From Cytophagia bacterium (lineage in GTDB: Bacteria > Bacteroidota > Bacteroidia > Cytophagales > Cyclobacteriaceae): a stretch of DNA of 6,086 bases. The notes beneath the pieces are model-generated. The model worked only from the letters and a program-made list of their open reading frames with translations, had not been told where the DNA came from and ran no database searches. Location of the stretch: NCBI GenBank assembly GCA_013373005.1, contig JABXIP010000179.1, positions 1 through 6,086 of the forward strand. Direction: 5' to 3'. This document shows, piece by piece, positions 1 to 5,879 of this stretch. Each line of letters opens with the position of its first letter. The stretch's first letter is position 1. A program made the translations under genes and the position numbers.

Positions 1-525
1 CTTGAAGGTATAGATGCCATAAAAGTCAGAAGCCAAGGCTTAATGAACTTCACGCAGTCTTATAGAAAGCTGACTCGTATTCCGAATCCAACGCTGAAGA
101 GTGTTGAGATAAAGTCCTTCCTACAGCCCATTGAAACCCTTTTTAGGCAAAGTATTGCCGAAACTTCCATAAAGTTTCAGGTGGAAGTTGAGGATGATGA
201 GCCTGTGCTATTGGATAAAGATCTGATGGAGCAAGTTTTGATCAACCTGCTGAAGAATGCCTGGGAAGCTGTAGATTCACATTCGGGAGAAATTACGCTT
301 CAATATACCAAGGCCAAGGACGCACAGGCCATATTCAGTATTGCAGATAATGGCTCAGGAATTCCTGAAGAAATTGCCGAACAAATTTTCATTCCATTCT
401 ACACCACCAAAGCTGAAGGTTCCGGTATTGGACTCAGTTTGGCTCGTCAAATTGTACAACATCATGGCGGAAGTCTAAGCTTCCAAACCAGCAATGAAGG
501 AACCACTTTTTACATCAAGTTGTGA
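1..525 (+). CDS. Sensor histidine kinase, C-terminal part (NtrY-like), 5' truncated
   Basis: The open frame enters from the left edge in frame 1 and ends at TGA 523-525, so 174 residues of the C-terminus are visible; the ATG at 43 is internal. The first residues (SQGLMNF, then YRKLTRIP) resemble the end of the dimerisation/phosphoacceptor region of NtrY-like kinases, but the phosphoacceptor histidine itself lies outside the window. The HATPase_c domain follows: N box LINLLKNAWEAV (nt 238-273), G1 box DNGSGIP (nt 346-366), F box PFYTTK (about nt 394-411) and G2 box GSGIGLSLARQIV (about nt 418-459). All ATP-binding boxes look intact. By family it autophosphorylates on histidine and passes phosphate to a response regulator, which is not in this window. 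The signal sensed cannot be told. Family assignment is firm; the NtrY-like subtype is inferred. Confidence 0.93.
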   Translation, partial: LEGIDAIKVRSQGLMNFTQSYRKLTRIPNPTLKSVEIKSFLQPIETLFRQSIAETSIKFQVEVEDDEPVLLDKDLMEQVLINLLKNAWEAVDSHSGEITLQYTKAKDAQAIFSIADNGSGIPEEIAEQIFIPFYTTKAEGSGIGLSLARQIVQHHGGSLSFQTSNEGTTFYIKL

Positions 526-580
526 AGCAGGCTTTCTGCTTTGACCGTTTTAATTAGTTTTGAGGAAATTTTGTGAGTAG

Positions 581-1093
581 ATGAAGAAGATACCGAGAAT
601 AGCACTCATCTTAATTATCATTTTCGCCAACATTGGCTGTGATCAGATTACTAAAGACCTTGCTAGAAAAAACATTGAGTACCACGAAACTATACAGGTT
701 ATTGGTGATTACCTGATCCTTACTAAAGTCGAGAATCCGGGTGCTTTTCTGGGAATGGGTTCGGAGCTTTCTCCTGTACTAAGAACCATTCTCCTACTCA
801 TTCTCCCATGTATTGTAATGGTTGCCGTAGGTGTATACCTCATTCGCAACAAGCAAATGAGCATGATTAACCTGTGGGCGCTTTCCTTTATTGTCGGTGG
901 TGGAATTGGTAATTTGTACGATAGAATTCTCTATGGTCAGGTAACTGACATGATTTTCATGGATTTCCAATTTGCCCATACTGGAATCTTCAACATGGCC
1001 GATGTTTCGGTGATGGTAGGTACCGGTCTTATTCTTCTCGAACAATTCTTGCCCAAGAAAAAGAAGGAAGAAGCTCAGCTTCAGGAATCCTAA
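581..1093 (+). CDS. lspA: Lipoprotein signal peptidase (signal peptidase II)
   Basis: This 170-residue inner-membrane aspartic protease removes the signal peptide from prolipoproteins after diacylglyceryl transfer to the lipobox cysteine. The family motifs are all present: DQITK (residues 21-25), ENPGAFLG (51-58), GGGIGNLYDR (106-115), QVTDM (120-124) and FNMADVSVMVG (137-147). The likely catalytic aspartates are D123 and D141, 18 residues apart as in E. coli LspA. Four hydrophobic segments (about 4-20, 64-88, 95-112, 137-157) fit the four-helix topology, and length is normal for the family. The C-terminal tail is Lys/Glu/Gln-rich and cytoplasmic. The ATG at 581 puts the first helix at the N-terminus as expected. 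GAGG at 562-565 is too far upstream to be a convincing ribosome site. Oddly, the first helix ends in IGC-D, resembling a lipobox. Expression from its own weak promoter or read-through from the kinase gene are both possible. Confidence 0.95.
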   Translation: MKKIPRIALILIIIFANIGCDQITKDLARKNIEYHETIQVIGDYLILTKVENPGAFLGMGSELSPVLRTILLLILPCIVMVAVGVYLIRNKQMSMINLWALSFIVGGGIGNLYDRILYGQVTDMIFMDFQFAHTGIFNMADVSVMVGTGLILLEQFLPKKKKEEAQLQES

Positions 1094-1140
1094 GAATTTT
1101 CCGGTTGTAGTTAGAATCAAGCTGTCCCCATTTCAGATAC

Positions 1141-1158
1141 TTTAGCGTCATTGCTAAA
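1141..1158. repeat. Short perfect inverted repeat in the leader of the DUF6265 gene
   Basis: TTTAGC (1141-1146) and GCTAAA (1153-1158) are exact reverse complements separated by GTCATT. The repeat ends four bases before the ATG at 1163. It overlaps a poor -7-like string, TACTTTAG (1138-1145). It could be a protein-binding site or a small leader hairpin, but six-base arms in AT-rich DNA can arise by chance. Confidence 0.35.
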
Positions 1159-1162
1159 AACC

Positions 1163-1666
1163 ATGAAAAGAACAGTCGTAACATTATTGCTAGGTCTATG
1201 TTTGACCGCTGCAAGCTTTGCTCAGGAAACTCTCCAATTAAATGATCAGCCCTCGCCCCCTGCCTCTCTAAAAGATGTAGCCTGGATGGCAGGTAATTGG
1301 CATGGTAAAGCTTTCGGAGGTGAAGTTCAGGAATTTTGGGCACCACCGATGGGCGACTCTATGATGTGCGCTTTCAAACTAGTGGTTGATGGTAAAGTAC
1401 AGTTCTACGAACTCTGCCAAATTCGTGAAGAAAACGGAACTCTAGTTCTCAGACTTAAGCACTTCCATGGCGACTTAAAAGCTTGGGAGGAAAAAGATGA
1501 AAGCGTTGAATTCAAACTGGTCAAGGTAGAAGACAATGCAGTCTTTTTTGAAGGTTTTACCATTAAGAGAGTGAACAAAGACCAAATTACTATGTATGTA
1601 ATGATTGGCAATGAAGGCGAAGAGTCAGAGGTAGAATTCAAATACTACCGACTGGCCGATCAATAA
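1163..1666 (+). CDS. Exported DUF6265-family protein of unknown function
   Basis: The protein has 167 residues from the ATG at 1163. An in-frame TTG at 1151 would add only four residues before the signal peptide, so the ATG is preferred. Residues 1-20 form a classical signal peptide: KR, a hydrophobic stretch TLLLGLCLTAAS, then probable cleavage at SFA|QE. C13 is not in a lipobox context, so a periplasmic or secreted soluble protein is expected. The mature part matches the DUF6265 pattern: WMAGNWHG (41-48), EFWAPPMGDSMM (57-68), DGKVQFYEL (76-84), LVLRLKHF (94-101) and WEEKDE (108-113), a likely beta-barrel, lipocalin-like fold. No catalytic role is established for the family as far as I know. 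It lies 69 bases after lspA on the same strand; whether they are co-transcribed is unclear. Its stop is two bases from the stop of the convergent zinc-ribbon gene. Confidence 0.85.
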   Translation: MKRTVVTLLLGLCLTAASFAQETLQLNDQPSPPASLKDVAWMAGNWHGKAFGGEVQEFWAPPMGDSMMCAFKLVVDGKVQFYELCQIREENGTLVLRLKHFHGDLKAWEEKDESVEFKLVKVEDNAVFFEGFTIKRVNKDQITMYVMIGNEGEESEVEFKYYRLADQ

Positions 1667-1668
1667 GC

Positions 1669-1830
1669 CTAGAGAATAAACATTAAGACAAACACTACAA
1701 TCAATAGCACAGCAATCCAAATCGTGCCACTGGCTTGTCGCGGAAACTCGTATTGACAAATTGGGCAAATCTTGGCTTTAGAATCAATTTCCATAGCGCA
1801 AGACGGACATTCTTTGGTATTTCCTTTCAT
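1669..1830 (-). CDS. Small zinc-ribbon membrane protein (53 residues)
   Basis: Reading the minus strand from ATG (1828-1830) to TAG (1669-1671) gives 53 residues. The N-terminal half has two CxxC pairs: CPSC (residues 8-11) and CPIC (22-25), ten residues apart, followed by QYEFPRQ. This is the pattern of a small zinc ribbon that binds one zinc through four cysteines. The C-terminal half (about residues 35-53, TIWIAVLLIVVFVLMFIL) is a single membrane helix running to the last residue. The layout fits a tail-anchored protein with the ribbon in the cytoplasm. It is convergent with the DUF6265 gene, with the stop codons two bases apart. A weak -7-like TAGTTTTA on this strand lies at 1865-1872. 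No function is known to me. The double CxxC, the clean hydrophobic tail and the tight packing make a chance frame unlikely. Confidence 0.82.
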   Translation of the reverse strand: MKGNTKECPSCAMEIDSKAKICPICQYEFPRQASGTIWIAVLLIVVFVLMFIL

Positions 1831-1922
1831 AATTTCTGAAGCTAATCATAATTCTTAAGGCATATAAAACTACAGACGTAAAACACTTACCTAATTTTTA
1901 TATTAGTCTTACTATATATTTT

Positions 1923-1940
1923 TTTTAGACAAATCTAAAA
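1923..1940. promoter_or_regulatory. Probable operator of the DtxR-family regulator
   Basis: TTTTAGA (1923-1929), spacer CAAA, TCTAAAA (1934-1940) is a perfect 18-base palindrome with seven-base arms. It ends two bases before the -7 element, so it fills the spacer between the -33 and -7 regions, where a bound repressor would block RNA polymerase. Size and TTAG-type half-sites suit a dimeric DtxR/MntR-type protein, and the first gene of the operon encodes one. Autoregulation and metal-dependent repression of the operon are inferred. Confidence 0.6.
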
Positions 1941-1942
1941 CT

Positions 1943-1950
1943 TATATTTG
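1943..1950 (+). promoter_or_regulatory. Bacteroidota-type -7 promoter element of the iron operon
   Basis: TATATTTG matches the Bacteroidota sigma-70 -7 consensus TAnnTTTG at every defined position. A good -33 TTTG is absent; only a T-run (1919-1926) is found about 19 bases upstream. Transcription would start near 1956-1958, leaving a very short leader of about a dozen bases before the GTG at 1969. Confidence 0.55.
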
Positions 1951-1968
1951 TATTGAAATTTAGAGCCA

Positions 1969-2628
1969 GTGTATAGTCTATCTGAAGAAAATTACCTCAA
2001 AGCCATTTACCATCTTTCTAACAATGGAGAAGAAAGTGTAAATACCAATGCCATTGCAGAAGAGATGAAAACAGCTCCCGCTTCGGTGAGTGACATGATC
2101 CGTAAACTTTCTAAAAAGAAACTGGTCAACTATCAGAAATACAGAGGAGTAACCATCTCCTCAAAAGGTAAATACATTGCCCTGAATGTGATCAGAAAAC
2201 ACCGCCTTTGGGAGGTATTCCTTGTTGAGAAGCTCAGTTTTAAATGGGACGAGGTACATGAGGTTGCCGAGCAATTAGAACACATTCAATCGAATCAATT
2301 GATTGAGCGTCTCGATGAGCATTTGGGCTTCCCCAAGTTCGACCCACATGGCGACCCAATTCCAAATGCTAATGGAGAAATAGCTCCTATTCCTACCACC
2401 ACTTTAAGCATGCTTAAGCCAGGAGATAAATGCCGCGTTATTTGTGCCAAAGACTCTTCCAGCGATCTTTTAGTATACCTTGATAAGATTAAAATCTCAC
2501 TAGGGGCACGATTAGAAGTTACTGATTTCCATGCTTTCGATGGTTCTTTCTCCCTTGAGGTAGAAGGTGCCAATCCAATTACCATTTCAAGTAAAGTCAC
2601 TGAAAACATTATTGTTGAAGAATTATGA
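1969..2628 (+). CDS. DtxR/MntR-family metal-dependent transcriptional regulator
   Basis: This 219-residue cytoplasmic repressor-type protein starts at GTG 1969, because the family's conserved N-terminus (SEENYLKAIYHL, 5-16) begins at once and the next in-frame Met is residue 33. Domains: winged helix (about 5-70, recognition helix near APASVSDMIRKL, wing YRGVTISSKG), metal-binding dimerisation domain (about 72-135) and a C-terminal SH3/FeoA-like domain (about 145-219). Candidate metal ligands by alignment to DtxR and MntR are H78, E82, H97, E101, E104 and H105. A Glu replaces the DtxR cysteine at 101, as in manganese-type MntR, while N8 sits where DtxR has Met and MntR has Asp. DPHGDPIP (125-132) is a conserved family stretch. 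It heads the iron operon and its stop overlaps the next ATG by four bases. Iron versus manganese specificity cannot be decided, but the Feo context favours iron. Confidence 0.93.
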   Translation: MYSLSEENYLKAIYHLSNNGEESVNTNAIAEEMKTAPASVSDMIRKLSKKKLVNYQKYRGVTISSKGKYIALNVIRKHRLWEVFLVEKLSFKWDEVHEVAEQLEHIQSNQLIERLDEHLGFPKFDPHGDPIPNANGEIAPIPTTTLSMLKPGDKCRVICAKDSSSDLLVYLDKIKISLGARLEVTDFHAFDGSFSLEVEGANPITISSKVTENIIVEEL

Positions 2629-3635
2629 GTCCGGCACTGATCAACTTATTGGCTTTTGCTGGAATTGTGCTCATCATTTGGTTAGCAACCAAAATTCTTT
2701 CGTCCAAAAATCTACTCCAGAGCAGACTCAAGAAGCAAAAGACACTTACAGAAGATATTCTAAAGCAGCTCTATCATGTAGAGCATAGTAAGCAGATTGC
2801 CACACTCGATAATCTAGCCGGAGCATTGCAGATGCGCAGACGCACGATTCTTCCAGTTGTAGAGAAAATGAGTAACTCTGGACTGGTCAAACTGAGCGAA
2901 AGACAAATTGAGCTTAAAGAAGAAGGAAGGCAATACGCTCTAAAAATTGTCAGAATCCACAGGCTTTATGAGAAGTACCTGGCAGAACAAACAGGGCATC
3001 ATGCCAGCGAATGGCACGACCTGGCCGAGAAGATGGAGCATGAACTGAGTGCAGAAGAAGCTGTGAAGTTGGAGTCTTTTCTCGGCAATCCCATGTTCGA
3101 TCCACACGGTGACCCTATACCCAATGAGCAGGGTGAGGTAAACAAGGTAAAATGGGTACCACTACCCTCTTATCCGCTCAACAAACCAGGCAAGATTACC
3201 CATATTGAAGATGAACCGGCCGTTATCTATCAGCAGATTCTGAACAAAAGAATCTTTGTAGGCTCTCATATAAAGCTGCTTAAAGAAGACGACAACAAAG
3301 TGAAGTTCCTTTGCGAAGGTCATGAACTTACATTTTCAACAATAGTTGCTGCCAACATACACATTGAGCCATTGAATGAGGATGAAAGTTTTGAAGAAAA
3401 TGCAGTGAGACTTTCATCGCTTCAATACGGAGAAACCGCTGAAGTTATTGGACTTTCCGTTGAGTGCAGAGGAGCTAATCGAAGAAGATTGCTGGATTTA
3501 GGCATACTTCCGGGTACTTCAGTTCAGGTAGAACTGAAAAGCCCATTGAGTGACCCTGTGGCTTACAAGGTAAGGAACACTTCTATTGCACTCCGAAACT
3601 CACTGGCAGATATGATTTTAATTAACAAGAACTAA
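2625..3635 (+). CDS. Membrane-anchored DtxR-like protein fused to FeoA
   Basis: This 336-residue protein starts at ATG 2625, overlapping the previous stop (ATGA). Domains in order: one N-terminal membrane helix (about 5-23), followed by a basic stretch (SRLKKQK) that predicts the rest is cytoplasmic; a DtxR-like helix-turn-helix (about 41-103); a metal/dimerisation domain (about 104-165, with DPHGDPIP at 159-166); an SH3-like domain (about 182-250); and a complete FeoA domain (about 262-336) with RRRLLDLGILPGTSV (286-300), PLSDPVAYKV (307-316) and IALRNSLADMI (321-331). Metal ligand positions are kept: D44, H112, E116, H131, E135, E138 and H139. The recognition helix and wing differ strongly from the first regulator and lack the YRG wing. 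No separate feoA exists in the operon, so this is presumably the FeoA partner of FeoB. Whether it binds DNA, senses metal at the membrane, or both is unknown. Confidence 0.92.
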   Translation: MSPALINLLAFAGIVLIIWLATKILSSKNLLQSRLKKQKTLTEDILKQLYHVEHSKQIATLDNLAGALQMRRRTILPVVEKMSNSGLVKLSERQIELKEEGRQYALKIVRIHRLYEKYLAEQTGHHASEWHDLAEKMEHELSAEEAVKLESFLGNPMFDPHGDPIPNEQGEVNKVKWVPLPSYPLNKPGKITHIEDEPAVIYQQILNKRIFVGSHIKLLKEDDNKVKFLCEGHELTFSTIVAANIHIEPLNEDESFEENAVRLSSLQYGETAEVIGLSVECRGANRRRLLDLGILPGTSVQVELKSPLSDPVAYKVRNTSIALRNSLADMILINKN

Positions 3636-3639
3636 AGCT

Positions 3640-4410
3640 ATGGCCATAACACAGACAGGTTGCGAAGATTGCGCTTTTCATAATGTAAATAGCTTGAAAA
3701 AGCTGGGCATCAATACGACTGATGTTGATTATGTAATTGCATTAGCGGGCAACCCCAACACAGGGAAAAGTACCGTTTTCAATGCATTAACGGGCCTCCG
3801 ACAACATACGGGGAACTGGCCGGGCAAGACTGTAGTCAGAGCCGAAGGAGCCTATCAGTACGATAGCAAGAAATACAAAATCATTGATTTACCGGGGACC
3901 TACTCCCTACTCTCCACTTCTCAAGACGAGGAAGTGGCCAGAAACTTTATCTTATTCGGTAAGCCGGATGTAACAGTCATTGTTGCCGATGCAACCCGCC
4001 TGGAACTCAATCTAAATCTGGTACTTCAAATCCTTGAAATCACCAATAAAGCTGTTTTGTGCCTTAACCTGGTAGACGAAGCCAAGCGCCACAATATCAA
4101 AATCGACCAGCGCGAGCTGGCTAAAAATCTAGGAATACCAGTCGTAGAAACTGTTGCAAGAACTCAAAAAGGTATTCCTGAACTATTGGCCACTATAAGT
4201 GATGTAGCCTCCGGTAAAATCTTATGCAAACCAAGAAAGGTAAAGACACTTTCAGGTTCCATTGAAGAGTCGGTAAACAGGTTATCGACTGAAATAGAGA
4301 AGCAATTTCCCGGATTACCAAACAGCCGTTGGGTAGCCTTCAGGCTTTTGGAAGGCGATGAAAGAATTACAGAAGCAGTAGTGAATAACGAACTGAAGGA
4401 GTTAGTGTAG
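3640..4410 (+). CDS. feoB: FeoB GTPase protein (G domain plus part of the helical GDI domain)
   Basis: This 256-residue protein corresponds to the soluble N-terminus of FeoB, which controls ferrous iron transport through its GTPase cycle. Motifs: G1 GNPNTGKST (37-45), G2/switch I HTGNWPGKTV (56-65), G3 DLPG (83-86), G4 NLVD (143-146, the Feo form of NKxD) and G5 region VARTQKG (172-178). RWVAFRLLEGDERI (230-243) belongs to the helical, GDP-dissociation-inhibitor-like domain, which is cut off by TAG at 4408-4410. An N-terminal extension of about 30 residues carries C8-x2-C11-x2-H14, a possible metal site. The gene starts four bases after the FeoA-fusion gene. The permease gene follows at once in the same frame, so this is a split FeoB or, less likely, one FeoB interrupted by a nonsense codon. 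Confidence 0.94.
   Translation: MAITQTGCEDCAFHNVNSLKKLGINTTDVDYVIALAGNPNTGKSTVFNALTGLRQHTGNWPGKTVVRAEGAYQYDSKKYKIIDLPGTYSLLSTSQDEEVARNFILFGKPDVTVIVADATRLELNLNLVLQILEITNKAVLCLNLVDEAKRHNIKIDQRELAKNLGIPVVETVARTQKGIPELLATISDVASGKILCKPRKVKTLSGSIEESVNRLSTEIEKQFPGLPNSRWVAFRLLEGDERITEAVVNNELKELV
4396..4401 (+). promoter_or_regulatory. Shine-Dalgarno-like site for the FeoB permease start
   Basis: AAGGAG lies nine bases before the ATG at 4411, inside the last codons of the GTPase gene. Such sites are uncommon in the rest of this window, so it supports genuine initiation or re-initiation at 4411 and hence a real split of FeoB. It is also simply the codons for Lys-Glu (AAG GAG), so chance is possible. 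Confidence 0.45.
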
Positions 4411-5832
4411 ATGAGCGACAAAAAGGAAAATTCGATAGTTCAACTGGCGTCTGAGCTTAGATGGAAATTGGGAGACAATTTTCATGATAAACTCACAGAG
4501 AGTCTTTATACCGATGCATCTCAAATTGCTTCTAAGGCCATTGAAATGCCCGGAAAAGAAAGGGATTATACACTGGACAGCAAAATAGATCGCATTGTAA
4601 CCAGCAGAACCTGTGGCTTCCCTATCATGATCGGTATTCTGGCGGTGGTACTTTGGCTTACTATTACCGGAGCCAACTATCCATCGGGTTTGCTCTTTAC
4701 TTTGTTAATTGAGCAGGCCTACCCAGCCCTCAAAACGCTTTCAGCTAATATCGGCATGGTTTCATGGCTAGACGGTCTCCTTATTGACGGAATTTACATG
4801 GCCGTAGCCTGGGTAGTTTCTGTTATGCTACCTCCAATGGCCATTTTCTTCCCGCTATTCACTTTACTCGAAGACTTTGGCTATCTACCACGTGTGGCAT
4901 TCAACTTAGATGCCCTTTTTAGAAAATCAGGAGCACATGGAAAACAAGCATTGACCATGAGTATGGGCTGGGGTTGTAATGCTGCAGGAGTTATCGCTAC
5001 TCGAATTATCGATAGCCCGAGAGAAAGATTGATCGCCATCATTACCAATAACTTCTCGCTTTGTAATGGCCGTTGGCCAACACAAATACTGATTGCCACC
5101 ATTTTCATTGGAGCTTTGGTTCCCGCTTCATTATCAGGAACAGTGGCTTCACTTTCAGTTATAGGCATTGCCCTCCTTGGAGTGATCTTTATGTTTCTTA
5201 CCTCATGGATATTATCGAGAACAGTGCTGAAAGGGGAGGTTTCTACATTTACTTTGGAACTCCCTCCCTATCGTCCGCCACGTTTCTGGCAGACCATTTA
5301 CACCTCGATTATCGACAGAACCTTGATTGTTTTGTGGAGAGCAGTTGTCTTTGCAGCACCTGCAGGAGCCGTAATTTGGCTGGTATCTAATATTCAGGTG
5401 GGCGAACTATCACTTGCCAATCAAATGATTGAGTGGCTAAACCCTTTCGGTCTGTTTCTAGGATTGAACGGAGTGATTCTTCTAGCCTACATTATTGCAA
5501 TTCCTGCCAACGAAATCATTATCCCGACAATCCTCATGCTTACGGTTGCCAACCTGAACATAGCAGGTTTTGGAAGTGGCGATGGAGTAATGTTTGAATT
5601 AGATTCCAATATGGACACTGCCAATATATTAATGGCCGGTGGTTGGACAGCCTTAACCGGCATCAACCTGATGCTCTTCAGCTTGCTTCATAATCCATGC
5701 AGCACCACCATTTATACCATCTACAAAGAGACCAAAAGTGTTAAGTGGACGACTGTGGCCAGTATTCTACCCATCATTATGGGATTTGTGGTGTGCTTCT
5801 TGGTTACTCAGTTTTGGCATCTTTTGGGTTAA
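4411..5832 (+). CDS. feoB: FeoB ferrous iron permease protein (membrane part of split FeoB)
   Basis: This 473-residue protein carries the rest of the helical domain (about 1-60), the LDSKIDRI linker (55-62) before the first membrane helix, and the two Gate regions and core of FeoB. Matching stretches are LEDFGYLPRVAFNLDALFRK (153-172), GWGCN (186-190) with ATR (196-198), LCNGRWP (217-223), PANEI (365-369) and NPC (428-430). Three cysteines, C189, C218 and C430, fall where the proposed FeoB pore cysteines lie. About eight to ten hydrophobic helices are visible. Differences from classical FeoB include GCNAAG in place of GCNVPA, and PANEI in place of PAKE. By family it moves Fe2+ across the inner membrane. 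It begins directly after the TAG of the GTPase gene, in the same frame. The pair totals 729 residues, a usual FeoB length. Nothing suggests decay within this gene. Confidence 0.93.
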   Translation: MSDKKENSIVQLASELRWKLGDNFHDKLTESLYTDASQIASKAIEMPGKERDYTLDSKIDRIVTSRTCGFPIMIGILAVVLWLTITGANYPSGLLFTLLIEQAYPALKTLSANIGMVSWLDGLLIDGIYMAVAWVVSVMLPPMAIFFPLFTLLEDFGYLPRVAFNLDALFRKSGAHGKQALTMSMGWGCNAAGVIATRIIDSPRERLIAIITNNFSLCNGRWPTQILIATIFIGALVPASLSGTVASLSVIGIALLGVIFMFLTSWILSRTVLKGEVSTFTLELPPYRPPRFWQTIYTSIIDRTLIVLWRAVVFAAPAGAVIWLVSNIQVGELSLANQMIEWLNPFGLFLGLNGVILLAYIIAIPANEIIIPTILMLTVANLNIAGFGSGDGVMFELDSNMDTANILMAGGWTALTGINLMLFSLLHNPCSTTIYTIYKETKSVKWTTVASILPIIMGFVVCFLVTQFWHLLG

Positions 5833-5879
5833 AAACCAAAAGGTAAATTCCATACTCCAAGAACAACCTTCACACCCCG

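Larger units (their letters stand above)
1831..1968. other. AT-rich divergent intergenic region
   Basis: These 138 bases separate the divergent starts of the zinc-ribbon gene (minus) and the iron operon (plus). Besides the palindrome at 1923-1940 and the -7 element at 1943-1950, the region holds a small partial palindrome, TAGT-CTT-ACTA (1904-1914), and a TTAGG-type half-site on the minus strand (complement of CCTAA, 1890-1894). Either could be a second, weaker site for a DtxR-type regulator. No coding frame or RNA gene was seen. Confidence 0.6.

Noticed and set aside
525..541. AAGCAG/CTGCTT stem after the kinase gene as a terminator
   Set aside because: Only six base pairs, overlapping the stop codon, with no adjacent U-run; too weak to call.
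555..562. TAGTTTTG as a -7 promoter element for lspA
   Set aside because: It matches TAnnTTTG, but the nearest TTTG upstream (540-543) is only 11 bases away, too close for a -33 element. It remains possible but unsupported.
1151..1162. TTG as the start of the DUF6265 protein
   Set aside because: It adds only four residues before a complete signal peptide; the ATG at 1163 gives the expected MKR start.
794..1346. Minus-strand open frames over lspA and the start of the DUF6265 gene
   Set aside because: They lie opposite well-supported genes, overlap each other and show no family features.
1405..1641. Minus-strand open frame inside the DUF6265 gene
   Set aside because: Ser/Thr/Leu-rich shadow of the coding strand with no motifs.
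1831..1968. Riboswitch or RNA gene in the divergent intergenic region
   Set aside because: The promoter leaves only about a dozen leader bases before the GTG start, and no extended paired structure is visible.
2295..2609. Minus-strand open frame inside the first DtxR gene
   Set aside because: Antisense shadow of a conserved coding region with no recognisable domain.
2567..2788. Plus-strand open frame bridging the two DtxR-like genes
   Set aside because: It runs out of frame through two convincing genes joined by an ATGA overlap and has no motif.
4881..5390. Open frames on both strands inside the FeoB permease gene
   Set aside because: They overlap conserved FeoB sequence in other frames and show no domain.
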